Virus record (IMG/VR): IMGVR_UViG_3300025112_000071
Coordinates: 1-35,681 of that record
Strand: one strand, 5' to 3'
From: a virus
Length of the DNA: 35,681 nt
Position numbers and translations under genes: made by a program. The notes beneath the pieces were generated by a model. The model saw only the letters and a list, made by a program, of their open reading frames with translations. It was not told the DNA's origin and did not search any database. Below are positions 22,972 to 29,016 of this stretch, piece after piece (position 1 is the stretch's first letter; each line of letters opens with the position of its first letter).

Positions 22972-23187
22972 GTGACAGAAAAGAAACCCAAGATACCTTC
23001 ATTTCTGTTTAGGATATATATATCCCGCCGCGAAGCAAAACTGATTTTGAATCGTTTAAATTTAACTGATGCAGAAATTGAAGAGAAGCCTTGGAAGGGC
23101 CGATTACAACAAAATTTAGTTGATTTAATTAAGCGCTCTCTGGTCAAGAAAGATGAGAAAATAATGGAGAAGAAAGATGCTAGCTGA
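22972..23187 (+). CDS. Small basic helical protein upstream of purA
   Basis: This 71-residue protein has an N-terminal basic/Pro segment, SFLFRIYISRREAKLILNRL, and a helical, Lys-rich C-terminus. I do not recognise it. The GTG start follows GAGGA and the gene overlaps purA by 11 nt, so the two are co-translated. Confidence 0.65.
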   Translation: MTEKKPKIPSFLFRIYISRREAKLILNRLNLTDAEIEEKPWKGRLQQNLVDLIKRSLVKKDEKIMEKKDAS

Positions 23188-24160
23188 TGTAGTTTTGGGA
23201 TTGCAATATGGTGATGAAGCTAAGGGAAAAGTTACTCATTATTTGACTAAGTTTAAACACTATACCCACGTATTGAGATTTAACGGAGGCTGTAATGCAG
23301 GCCACACCATTTATCATAATGGTAAGAAGTTTGTCACTCATCATATTCCGGCTGGTGTTTTTTATGGTATTAAATCTATCATAGGACCGGGCTGTGTGGT
23401 TAGTCCCAAACATTTTTTTAAAGAAATAGAACAACTTAAAGCGGGTGGTATTGACGTTGAAGGAAAGATTTTTATAGCTGAAAATACACATGTAATAATG
23501 GAAGAACACATGGCGGAAGAGGCATCTGAGAGCAAGATTGGTACAACGAAACGAGGCAACGGGCCTGCCTACCGTGACAAATATAATAGAACCGGTGTCA
23601 GAGCTTCTGAAATTCCTTCTCTTAAGCCCTATCTTATTAATTTATATGAAGAATTTCATGGAGATACTTGTGTCAATATATTGTGTGAAGGCGCACAAGG
23701 CTTTGGATTAGATATTGACTGGGGTGATTATCCCTTTGTAACATCCAGTCATTGTGGTCTAGGAGGAGTATTTTTGAACGGTGTTTCTCCTCATTGGATT
23801 AGAGATGTGTGGGGGGTTGCTAAAATGTACGAAACGTATGTAGGGTCCAAATCCTTTGAGCCAGATCAAGCTGTTTTCCAATCTTTGCGTGATGTAGGCG
23901 AGGAATACGGTGCAACGACAGGACGTCCACGGCAGTGTAACTGGATGAACTTGGATTTCCTTCAACGGAACGCAAGATTTAACTCTGTTAGCAAACTGGT
24001 GATCAATAAGGTTGACGTGCTAAGGGAGCTGGGACAATGGAAGCTTTACCATAAAAATGAACTACTTGAATTTGAAAATGAAGCGCAAATGTGCGAATAC
24101 ATCTCTGGTGTACTAAATAAGGTAGAGGTCTTTTTTTCCGACGATAAGAACAGCATCTAA
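23177..24160 (+). CDS. purA: Adenylosuccinate synthetase-like enzyme (PurA family, short form)
   Basis: This 327-residue enzyme would join IMP and aspartate with GTP to form adenylosuccinate, the precursor of AMP. The P-loop GDEAKGK keeps the catalytic Asp (Asp13) that PurZ enzymes of 2-aminoadenine phages replace. The second catalytic residue is kept in GCNAGHTI (His). GTTKRGNGPAYRDK, CEGAQG, TSSHCGLGG, GATTGRPRQ and NKVDVL follow the PurA order. It is about 100 residues shorter than E. coli PurA (432), close to archaeal short forms. The ATG follows GGAGAAG in the overlapping upstream gene. It likely works with the GuaB/GuaC-like enzyme (12040) on purine supply. Confidence 0.9.
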   Translation: MLADVVLGLQYGDEAKGKVTHYLTKFKHYTHVLRFNGGCNAGHTIYHNGKKFVTHHIPAGVFYGIKSIIGPGCVVSPKHFFKEIEQLKAGGIDVEGKIFIAENTHVIMEEHMAEEASESKIGTTKRGNGPAYRDKYNRTGVRASEIPSLKPYLINLYEEFHGDTCVNILCEGAQGFGLDIDWGDYPFVTSSHCGLGGVFLNGVSPHWIRDVWGVAKMYETYVGSKSFEPDQAVFQSLRDVGEEYGATTGRPRQCNWMNLDFLQRNARFNSVSKLVINKVDVLRELGQWKLYHKNELLEFENEAQMCEYISGVLNKVEVFFSDDKNSI

Positions 24161-24164
24161 TCTT

Positions 24165-24392
24165 ATGAAACCAAAGAAGCTACAAAAGCGGCTAGCCTTG
24201 ATTTCAAGAGCCAACGCTAAGATCAGTTATCTCAAAGAAGCAAATGTTTTCACGACGGACTTGGAGGCGTTGAATATTTTACAAGAGATGGTCAGTGAAC
24301 TACAAGAAACAATATCAGAAAATCTAAAACTTTCGAAAGAAATGCAGATCAGTAAATCTCTTGGAACGAGGAACAAGAGGAAACACAAATGA
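24165..24392 (+). CDS. Small helical coiled-coil protein
   Basis: This 75-residue protein is helical with heptad hydrophobics (KLQKRLALISRANAKISYL, then LEALNILQEMVSELQETI) and a basic tail NKRKHK. No ribosome site is obvious; it starts 4 nt after purA stops and may be translated by coupling. It overlaps the next gene by 4 nt. The function is unknown. Confidence 0.6.
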   Translation: MKPKKLQKRLALISRANAKISYLKEANVFTTDLEALNILQEMVSELQETISENLKLSKEMQISKSLGTRNKRKHK

Positions 24393-24550
24393 AAGTATAT
24401 ATACCCAGTAAGGCAGATGAAATATTAGAGCAAGCAAAGAAGGAGCTTTATCTTTTGAAGACGGCTATCAAGACCGAAAGCGAAGAGAAGCTTAATACCC
24501 GTATTGATAAGATTCGACAGTTACTTATAGAGATGGAGGAATCTAAATAA
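24389..24550 (+). CDS. Short helical protein
   Basis: This 53-residue protein opens with a short strand (KVYIPS) and then one long charged helix (ILEQAKKELYLLKTAI...IRQLLIEMEE). GAGGAAA precedes the ATG. It overlaps both neighbours (ATGA upstream, TAATG downstream), which supports it as a real, coupled gene. The function is unknown. Confidence 0.55.
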   Translation: MKVYIPSKADEILEQAKKELYLLKTAIKTESEEKLNTRIDKIRQLLIEMEESK

Positions 24551-24717
24551 TGGACGAATACGACGTCGCCCAGAATTTACTTAAAAATATCTTAGCTAAT
24601 ATTAAAGTCATAAGAGAACTTTATTCATCACATCTAGAGGACTCCGACTTTGAATCTCTTCTTGAGGATGGAGACTTTAGCTGGTTCTTAGATATTTTAG
24701 ATGAAATTGAAAATTAA
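24550..24717 (+). CDS. Short acidic helical protein
   Basis: This 55-residue acidic protein (LEDSDFESLLEDGDFSWFLD in its middle) shares one base with the previous stop codon, and GGAGG lies just upstream. It is the last gene before the promoter of the tRNA-Ile-like RNA. The charge and size would suit an inhibitor or DNA mimic, but no motif supports that. Confidence 0.55.
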   Translation: MDEYDVAQNLLKNILANIKVIRELYSSHLEDSDFESLLEDGDFSWFLDILDEIEN

Positions 24718-24720
24718 AGC

Positions 24721-24748
24721 TTGACTTTTAAGACCGTGTGCATATAAT
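24721..24748 (+). promoter_or_regulatory. Promoter TTGACT-N16-TATAAT for tRNA-Ile-like RNA
   Basis: TTGACT (24721-24726), a 16-bp spacer and TATAAT (24743-24748) place the start near 24755, six bases before the RNA's 5' end. This is strong evidence that the RNA is made. Confidence 0.8.
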
Positions 24749-24760
24749 ATTAAGAGAAAA

Positions 24761-24840
24761 GGGGGAGTATCCGCTCTGTCTTATAAGCAGTTGAAACGGT
24801 AAATGGTTACACGCGGGTTCGATCCCCGTCTCCCCTACCA
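24761..24840 (+). tRNA. Unusual tRNA-Ile-like RNA (anticodon TAT) apparently lacking a D arm
   Basis: The acceptor GGGGGAG/CTCCCCT (with A and CCA) and T arm GCGGG-TTCGATC-CCCGT are normal. The anticodon loop CTTATAA (24780-24786) sits on the stem CTGT/GCAG, with anticodon TAT (reads AUA). Only 7-8 nt lie between acceptor and this stem, too few for a D arm, while about 21 nt follow it, including a possible GTAA-ATGG-TTAC hairpin. CCG (24771-24773) may pair with CGG (24797-24799) below the anticodon stem. Total length is 80 nt. It could be a minimal or non-canonical tRNA, or a tRNA mimic. Confidence 0.65.
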
Positions 24841-24854
24841 AATTAAGAACACAT

Positions 24855-25076
24855 ATGTCGAAAAGCCAGGAAAAATATCTACAAGAACTTGCAAAGTATA
24901 GTGATGTGATCCTAAATACGAGCACTACATACGTGAAAAAATCATTACCAAGTGAAAAGATTAAGATCTTGGAAGTGCAAGAAGGGGTTGTGGTTCTGGA
25001 GAATGTACGGACTGGCAATATCTTCACTAAGACAACTCATTGGTGCAGAAAGAATCTCGTTCCGAGCGGAGAATAA
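24855..25076 (+). CDS. Small beta-rich protein of unknown function
   Basis: This 73-residue protein has a helical start, then strands KIKILEVQEGVVVLENV and TGNIFTKTTHWC, and ends RKNLVPSGE. The strand pattern resembles a small barrel such as the KVGDLV family, without the KVGDLV opening. No ribosome site is clear; translation may depend on the promoter at 24721. It ends 4 nt before the next start. Confidence 0.6.
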   Translation: MSKSQEKYLQELAKYSDVILNTSTTYVKKSLPSEKIKILEVQEGVVVLENVRTGNIFTKTTHWCRKNLVPSGE

Positions 25077-25080
25077 AGAT

Positions 25081-25482
25081 ATGGGAAAATATTTTGATAC
25101 AATAATTTTAAGCGGGGGTTTTGATCCAGTGGAGCAGAAACACCTAAATATGTTTAGGTCCGCTTCCCAGCTAGCTTGCAAGGTAGTGGTCGGGCTCAAT
25201 TCTGACGAGTGGCTACAAAAGCACAAGGGGGCACTCAACACTCCTTTCCTTGCGCGTAAGGAAGCCCTAGAAGCTCTAGAAAATGTACACGAGGTTCTAT
25301 CTTTTGATGATAGCGATGGAACAGCACAGGCTCTCATAAGTAGCTTAGATGCAGCGTACCCCACTCACGATTTGGCGTTTGGTAACGGGGGCAACCGCAA
25401 GATACAGAATACCCCAGAAGTAGAAATTTGTCAGAAGCTTGGCATTGCTCAAGTGTGGGGTGTGGGGAATTGTTTTGATTAG
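25081..25482 (+). CDS. Cytidylyltransferase-like protein with altered HxGH motif
   Basis: This 133-residue protein has the Rossmann-like fold of glycerol-3-phosphate cytidylyltransferases: IILSGGFDPV at the start, VVVGLNSDEWL, FLARKEALEAL and VLSFDDSDGTA. That order matches a cytidylyltransferase-like protein known from marine T4-like phages. The usual HxGH nucleotide-binding motif reads EQKH (residues 18-21 region), so the first His is missing and catalysis may be altered or lost. GGAG lies 9 nt before the ATG at 25081. The substrate is unknown. Confidence 0.8.
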   Translation: MGKYFDTIILSGGFDPVEQKHLNMFRSASQLACKVVVGLNSDEWLQKHKGALNTPFLARKEALEALENVHEVLSFDDSDGTAQALISSLDAAYPTHDLAFGNGGNRKIQNTPEVEICQKLGIAQVWGVGNCFD

Positions 25483-25490
25483 GAGGAACT

Positions 25491-25598
25491 ATGTTTGAAA
25501 TGTTTGAAGGAACATCGATGTTATTTGCCTTGTTAGGTATCAATATATTTATGTTATATATGGTTAGGCACGTGATAAGGGATAACAAAGATGAATGA
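25491..25598 (+). CDS. Tiny single-span membrane protein
   Basis: This 35-residue peptide has a hydrophobic span (MLFALLGINIFMLYMV) and a charged end (RHVIRDNKDE). AGGAGG lies 4 nt before the ATG, a near-perfect ribosome site. It overlaps the next gene by 8 nt. The function is unknown. Confidence 0.65.
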   Translation: MFEMFEGTSMLFALLGINIFMLYMVRHVIRDNKDE

Positions 25599-25725
25599 AG
25601 AAGACCTAGAGATTGATATTGAAGATATTGATCTGGCAGACTTAGATTTGCTGATTGACGATGATTGGATAAGTAGCATCGAAGGTACAGGCAGCATTCA
25701 GATCGATTTGGATTATTTGGATTGA
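25591..25725 (+). CDS. Very acidic short protein (Asp/Ile/Leu repeats)
   Basis: This 44-residue protein is dominated by Asp, Ile and Leu (LEIDIEDIDLADLDLLIDDD), ending IQIDLDYLD. It has a net charge near -15, an unusual composition for a folded protein; a DNA-mimic or inhibitor role is conceivable but not shown. AAGG is upstream in the overlapping gene, and the stop is 2 nt before the first KVGDLV gene. Confidence 0.55.
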   Translation: MNEEDLEIDIEDIDLADLDLLIDDDWISSIEGTGSIQIDLDYLD

Positions 25726-25727
25726 AG

Positions 25728-25928
25728 ATGAAAGTTGGTGACTTAGTTAAAGATATTTATTCTCATGTTTTGGGATTGATAATCGACATCCAAGAAAAAC
25801 CAACTGGCGCGGATATTTATACAAAAGCGCATATTCTATGGGTCGACCCAGGGGATGAAATGAAACTTACCACTCCACGAAGTTGGCGAAGGGAAATGCA
25901 AATAGAGACCATCAATGAAGCAGGGTGA
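25728..25928 (+). CDS. KVGDLV-family small protein 1
   Basis: This 66-residue protein begins MKVGDLVKD and follows the family order: a Leu-Gly-Leu-Ile strand (HVLGLIIDI), an aromatic strand (AHILWVDPG) and a Glu-Thr-Ile-Asn-Glu ending. The pattern suggests a small SH3- or KOW-like beta barrel (inference). The ATG is 2 nt after the preceding stop; a TTG at 25722 is a less likely start. Its last 14 nt (...INEAG, stop) overlap the next gene's start, the junction type found in the array. Confidence 0.75.
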   Translation: MKVGDLVKDIYSHVLGLIIDIQEKPTGADIYTKAHILWVDPGDEMKLTTPRSWRREMQIETINEAG

Positions 25929-26190
25929 TTTAGTAAGATGTATCTGGTGTCCTTTTACAGACGGAGGAACACCAACAGATCATCCTCTTTTTGCTCGAAG
26001 TCCAGAGTGGGAGGGAACATATAAATTAACGCGACCTATTAAAAATGAGTTAGGAATAATTCTATGCGTCGATCCATATCCTCACAATGATTTTACTACA
26101 AACAAAGGTAAAAAGATACACATTTGTTTTTTTAACGGAGTCCGATGGGCTCTCTATAAAGAACAACTCACATTGCTTAATGCATCTTAA
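25915..26190 (+). CDS. KVGDLV-family small protein 2
   Basis: This 91-residue member starts MKQGDLVRCIW and is longer than the others because of an insert rich in Pro and Thr (PFTDGGTPTDHPLF). It keeps ELGIILCVDP and the WALYKEQLTLLN ending. The start lies 14 nt before the stop of the previous gene, the exact overlap of the array at 28659-30475. It ends without an array-type junction, 26 nt before the GNAT-like gene. Confidence 0.75.
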   Translation: MKQGDLVRCIWCPFTDGGTPTDHPLFARSPEWEGTYKLTRPIKNELGIILCVDPYPHNDFTTNKGKKIHICFFNGVRWALYKEQLTLLNAS

Positions 26191-26200
26191 AAAGATTAAA

Positions 26201-26210
26201 AACTATTTAT
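26201..26210 (+). promoter_or_regulatory. Candidate late promoter-like element AACTATTTAT
   Basis: This matches the elements at 703 and 13673 in 9 of 10 bases. It ends 6 nt before the ATG at 26217. No -35 box or ribosome site is visible. Confidence 0.45.
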
Positions 26211-26216
26211 ATTATT

Positions 26217-26951
26217 ATGAAACTTCTACTTGAAAACTGGCGAAAGTATCTCTCAGAATCAAAGGCAGAGATAAATAATGAGCTTTCAGAGATAGCATTT
26301 AACACGATGTCTGCGATGTCTGTGTTTCGCGACGACGGCAACCTCTCAGAAGCGGAAGCAGCGGATCTCCAATATCTTGCAAGCAATGCTGCGAATCCAG
26401 ATGCAGAAGTTGTTGATAGATTTTATGACTCATTATACGGTGGAAAGCGAGCCGGTTTCCTCTCCGCTTATTCGCGTGACGAGTTGGCTAGAATGGATTT
26501 ATATCTCTTAGACGGACACAACGCAGGCTTCGCCATTAAGGATGGTGACGATATTGTTAGCGTCCACAATAACTCTGAGCTAAGAGGTTTGGGAAGCGAA
26601 TTTATGAGAAAAGCCAAAGAGGTTGGAGGCGCAAGACTAGATCATTTTGATGGTTTTTTGAGTGGCTTGTATAGAAAATACGGCTTCAATAATGTGTATG
26701 AAGTATATCAGTGGGATGAAAAATATAAACCTGCAAAATGGAACTATGACGAGGTAGACATTTTGAATCCACAAAATAGTATATATGCAGACGCACTTGA
26801 CGATATGATGTACGAAGATCCTGGTGCTCTCCCAAATGAAGAAGTCGACATCAAAGCTGAAAGCGGACTGGATATTGACATTAACCCGAAATTAAAATAT
26901 AATAGTTACAAATATGGACGCCCTGATGTAATCATGAGAAAACTATCTTAA
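26217..26951 (+). CDS. GNAT-like protein with capsid-targeting-like N-terminus
   Basis: This 244-residue protein begins MKLLLENWRKYLSES, resembling T4 capsid-targeting peptides, with LSE-S as a possible prohead-protease cut. A middle region (about 95-160) looks like a GNAT acyltransferase core: strands around GFAIKDGDDIVSVHNN, then RGLGSEFM (the acetyl-CoA pyrophosphate loop, R-x-x-G-x), and FDGFLSGLYRKYGF, the typical tyrosine-bearing end of GNAT domains. If packaged, it could be injected with the DNA and modify a host protein, as T4 Alt does by ADP-ribosylation. There is no ribosome site; a late promoter-like element is 6 nt upstream. Role inferred. Confidence 0.75.
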   Translation: MKLLLENWRKYLSESKAEINNELSEIAFNTMSAMSVFRDDGNLSEAEAADLQYLASNAANPDAEVVDRFYDSLYGGKRAGFLSAYSRDELARMDLYLLDGHNAGFAIKDGDDIVSVHNNSELRGLGSEFMRKAKEVGGARLDHFDGFLSGLYRKYGFNNVYEVYQWDEKYKPAKWNYDEVDILNPQNSIYADALDDMMYEDPGALPNEEVDIKAESGLDIDINPKLKYNSYKYGRPDVIMRKLS

Positions 26952-26970
26952 TTTTAAATTCGGAGAAACA

Positions 26971-27189
26971 ATGAAGAAAGAAATACTTTATAAAGTACAT
27001 GAAGGCTGTTATTTTAAGAAAGAAGAACTCACAGCCATGTGGTCGGAGAAATACAGTGATCCTAAGTTGGATCAAGAATGTTATTTGGTAAGAGTGATGC
27101 TCAAAAATAATTCTACTATATTAACTATCGCACATTCTCCCTCTAAGGAAGAGGCAGACAAGACGATTAAAGAAATAAATAAGACTTGA
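26971..27189 (+). CDS. Small phage protein of unknown function
   Basis: This 72-residue protein has a basic start with a Cys (HEGCYFKKEEL), two strands (CYLVRVMLKNNSTILTIAHS) and a helical end (SKEEADKTIKEIN). It is unassigned. CGGAG lies before the ATG. Its stop codon TGA is part of the -35 box TTGACT of the next promoter. Confidence 0.65.
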   Translation: MKKEILYKVHEGCYFKKEELTAMWSEKYSDPKLDQECYLVRVMLKNNSTILTIAHSPSKEEADKTIKEINKT

Positions 27190-27214
27190 CTCTTTAGCAA
27201 AAAATATTTATAAT
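27186..27214 (+). promoter_or_regulatory. Promoter TTGACT-N17-TATAAT, leaderless output
   Basis: TTGACT at 27186-27191 and TATAAT at 27209-27214. The -10 box ends 6 nt before the ATG at 27221, the same spacing as at 21774 and 27955. The stop codon of the upstream gene lies within the -35 box. Confidence 0.75.
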
Positions 27215-27220
27215 AGAAGA

Positions 27221-27421
27221 ATGGAAAAAGGAATTTTAAAAGTAGGGGATTTGGTAAAATCCAAATGGTGTACTGATTACAATGAAAATGATTACGGAAT
27301 TGTTAAGTGTGTATCAAAATCCAAGTCCCATGGCTATGTAGCGGTAGCGTGGACTGATGATTTTTTTAGTGAGTGGCAAGCTGAAGGATCTTTGGATCTA
27401 ATAAGCGATGGAACATCTTAA
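27221..27421 (+). CDS. KVGDLV-family small protein 3
   Basis: This 66-residue member has a five-residue extension before the family opening (MEKGILKVGDLVKSKW), then YGIVKCVSKS, GYVAVAWTDD and the closing SLDLISDGTS. The ATG lacks a ribosome site and sits 6 nt after a TATAAT box, so translation is probably leaderless. The stop codon and the next gene share a base (TAATG). Confidence 0.7.
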   Translation: MEKGILKVGDLVKSKWCTDYNENDYGIVKCVSKSKSHGYVAVAWTDDFFSEWQAEGSLDLISDGTS

Positions 27422-27711
27422 TGAAAAGCGAGACCTTAAAGTTAGCTTGGTTTCTTATTGCTTATATTTTTAATTTTGGTGATGCTATCTTTACAATGTA
27501 TGCTATATCTATGGGGGCAACCGAGTTAAATCCTGTTATGGCATATGCTCTAGACATCGATCCTGTATTTTTTCTATGCGTAAAGGTATTGGTTTTTGCA
27601 TTGGCGCTCGAATATATTGTGCGGAGGGCACCGAGGCTATTGATTTACACTGCTATTCTCTATACTTTTGTAATGGGTTGGCATCTATCTTTTTGGATGG
27701 GGATTTGGTAA
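27421..27711 (+). CDS. DUF5658-like three-span membrane protein
   Basis: This 96-residue protein has three hydrophobic spans, about residues 8-28, 48-66 and 72-93. The first loop carries NFGDAIFTMYAISMGATELNP, which matches the DUF5658 pattern (N..D...T....GxxExNP...) and is followed by FFLCVKVLVFAL with the conserved Lys in the second span. No function is established for that family. It is coupled to the previous gene by TAATG overlap and ends with the next start immediately after. Confidence 0.75.
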   Translation: MKSETLKLAWFLIAYIFNFGDAIFTMYAISMGATELNPVMAYALDIDPVFFLCVKVLVFALALEYIVRRAPRLLIYTAILYTFVMGWHLSFWMGIW

Positions 27712-27945
27712 ATGAAAATCGGTGACTTGATCAAGGTAGCTTTTTGCCCCCCTCCTGAGAGCAGCTTTTATAACTGCGGGTGCTTTTTCTGCTCTAACAA
27801 GAGCAATCGTATGGGGATAATCAAAAAGATACAGCAATCGGAGACGTCTGCTGCAAAGGCGTATACCGTTCAGTTCGATATAGGCGAGTGGATAGTCTTT
27901 GAAGAAGAAATGGAGCTAGTAAGCGTCTTAAATGAGAGTGAGTAG
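27712..27945 (+). CDS. KVGDLV-family small protein 4 with Cys cluster
   Basis: This 77-residue member starts MKIGDLIKVAFCPPP and carries NCGCFFCSNKS, three cysteines that could bind a metal, inserted before MGIIKKIQQ. The final strand is EEEMELVSVLNESE. The last codons (AAT GAG AGT GAG) resemble a damaged array junction: an ATG in the next frame there opens only an 8-codon frame (MRVSRYFP). It starts directly at the end of the membrane-protein gene. Confidence 0.7.
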   Translation: MKIGDLIKVAFCPPPESSFYNCGCFFCSNKSNRMGIIKKIQQSETSAAKAYTVQFDIGEWIVFEEEMELVSVLNESE

Positions 27946-27954
27946 ATATTTTCC

Positions 27955-27982
27955 TTGACTTCGCTCAAGCGGTTCTTACAGT
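27955..27982 (+). promoter_or_regulatory. Promoter TTGACT-N16-TACAGT, leaderless output
   Basis: TTGACT at 27955-27960 and TACAGT at 27977-27982 follow the 16-bp family. The -10 ends exactly 6 nt before the ATG at 27989, which has no ribosome site. Confidence 0.7.
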
Positions 27983-27988
27983 ATATAC

Positions 27989-28204
27989 ATGCAAAAGAAA
28001 AGTCCACAACTTGGTGACTTGGTGATGTTCGATGAGTACAACAATAGCCTTAACACACCTTGGCAGCATCAACTTGGCATCATTACTGAGATGCGACCGC
28101 ACAAGCGATGTGTGGTACGTTGGCCCGATGGCGGCACCAGTATGCCTGAACTGCGAATTTTAGATATCCTAAATGAATGTGAGGGAGCGAGCAAGAACAA
28201 ATGA
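27989..28204 (+). CDS. KVGDLV-family small protein 5
   Basis: This 71-residue member begins MQKKSPQLGDLVMFDE with QLGDLV in place of KVGDLV, then LGIITEMRP, RCVVRWPDGG and RILDILNECEG. The end runs on past the usual stop point (NECEGASKNK), another altered junction. The start is 6 nt after a -10 box. It overlaps the GIY-YIG gene by 4 nt. Confidence 0.7.
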   Translation: MQKKSPQLGDLVMFDEYNNSLNTPWQHQLGIITEMRPHKRCVVRWPDGGTSMPELRILDILNECEGASKNK

Positions 28205-28473
28205 GTTCAAAAAATACAAAGAAACCATGGTTTCTTTATGTAGTACGGTGTAGCGATGATACATTTTATACGGGAGTGACAAGTAATATTGACCGTCGTG
28301 TTAACGAGCACAACCATTCATCCAATGGAGCAAAATATACAAAGACACGAAGACCGGTTCAGTTAATTTACTGGAGAGATTTCAAGGATCGATCGGCAGC
28401 ACAAAAAGCTGAATATAAGTTTAAGAAATTAACTCGATGCCAAAAAGAGAAAATCATAAATGAATATCTATAA
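28201..28473 (+). CDS. GIY-YIG nuclease-domain protein (UPF0213-like)
   Basis: This 90-residue protein is a stand-alone GIY-YIG domain of the UPF0213/YhbQ type: PWFLYVVRCSDDTFYTGVT carries the first two motifs, followed by NIDRRVNEHN with the catalytic Arg, and WRDFKDRSAAQKAEYKFKKL with the metal-binding Glu. Such proteins are single-domain DNA endonucleases or repair-like enzymes of unclear role. A homing nuclease would normally have an extra DNA-binding domain, absent here. It is embedded among KVGDLV genes and overlaps both neighbours (4 and 14 nt). Confidence 0.88.
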   Translation: MSSKNTKKPWFLYVVRCSDDTFYTGVTSNIDRRVNEHNHSSNGAKYTKTRRPVQLIYWRDFKDRSAAQKAEYKFKKLTRCQKEKIINEYL

Positions 28474-28672
28474 AGTATTAACAGTTAGTTTGTTTCTCAT
28501 AACTCTTCTTCTGATATATAATGGTTACGAGAAGAAGCGAGCGCTGGACTCTTGTATAAACGATGTTACGCAAAAATGTTCAGGTTTATTTTCCTATGCT
28601 TCTGCGCTGGAAGAAGAGAATGCCAGACTGAACAAGCTCATTCGAGATTGTAGAGCTAATGAAAGCAGGTGA
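28460..28672 (+). CDS. Single-span membrane protein with coiled-coil tail
   Basis: This 70-residue protein has an N-terminal membrane span (VLTVSLFLITLLLIYNGY) and a helical outer part (YASALEEENARLNKLIRDC), the layout of inner-membrane spanins, though short. It carries cysteines at CINDVTQKC and RDC. Its end (ANESR, stop) is the first array junction: the ATG of the next KVGDLV gene lies 14 nt before its stop. That ending is the same as in KVGDLV proteins although the protein is unrelated, so the junction is not tied to one protein family. Confidence 0.65.
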   Translation: MNIYKVLTVSLFLITLLLIYNGYEKKRALDSCINDVTQKCSGLFSYASALEEENARLNKLIRDCRANESR

Positions 28673-28862
28673 TCTAGTGAGGATCAATCGTCCAAGCTCC
28701 GAGATGACCCACGGATCCCTTGGTTTAATAATTGAATTATGTGCGCCAGGTGCTCATCACCAAAATGATTTGTGGAGAATCCTGCTTTGTGATAATACAA
28801 AAAGGACATCTCAATTGCTTTTTGTAGCCCAGAACTTGGTGATAGTCAGTGAAAGTAGGTGA
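28659..28862 (+). CDS. KVGDLV-family small protein 6 (array member)
   Basis: This 67-residue member starts MKAGDLVRINRP, then SLGLIIELCAPG, LWRILLCDNT and QNLVIVSESR. The middle His/Asn-rich loop (GAHHQND) differs from its neighbours. ATG start 14 nt before the stop of the membrane/coiled-coil gene. Confidence 0.75.
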   Translation: MKAGDLVRINRPSSEMTHGSLGLIIELCAPGAHHQNDLWRILLCDNTKRTSQLLFVAQNLVIVSESR

Positions 28863-29016
28863 TTTGGTCAAATGTAAAGATGACCGTAACTTATATTTTG
28901 GCTATGGTATGATTTTGGAAGCTGAATCTCGTATGATTCTTGTCCGCTGGTTTGAAGATAATAACGAAGAATGGGTTTGGAAAATTAGTTTAGAGGTAGT
29001 CAGTGAAAGTAGGTGA
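28849..29016 (+). CDS. KVGDLV-family small protein 7 (array member)
   Basis: This 55-residue member has a GTG start. It reads MKVGDLVKCKDD, then FGYGMILEA, MILVRWFEDN and ISLEVVSESR, with Trp-rich EEWVW before the final strand. It is one of the shortest complete members, close to the minimal barrel. GGTGA upstream of the GTG in the previous gene may be its ribosome site. Confidence 0.75.
   Translation: MKVGDLVKCKDDRNLYFGYGMILEAESRMILVRWFEDNNEEWVWKISLEVVSESR

Noticed and set aside
23177-24160. PurZ, which would point to 2-aminoadenine (Z) DNA
   Set aside because: The P-loop keeps GDEAKGK with the catalytic Asp, which PurZ replaces by Ser or Gly. No DatZ or MazZ partner is visible in the window.
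28201-28473. Homing endonuclease (GIY-YIG)
   Set aside because: Only the single UPF0213-like domain is present, with no DNA-binding tail, intron or split neighbour gene.
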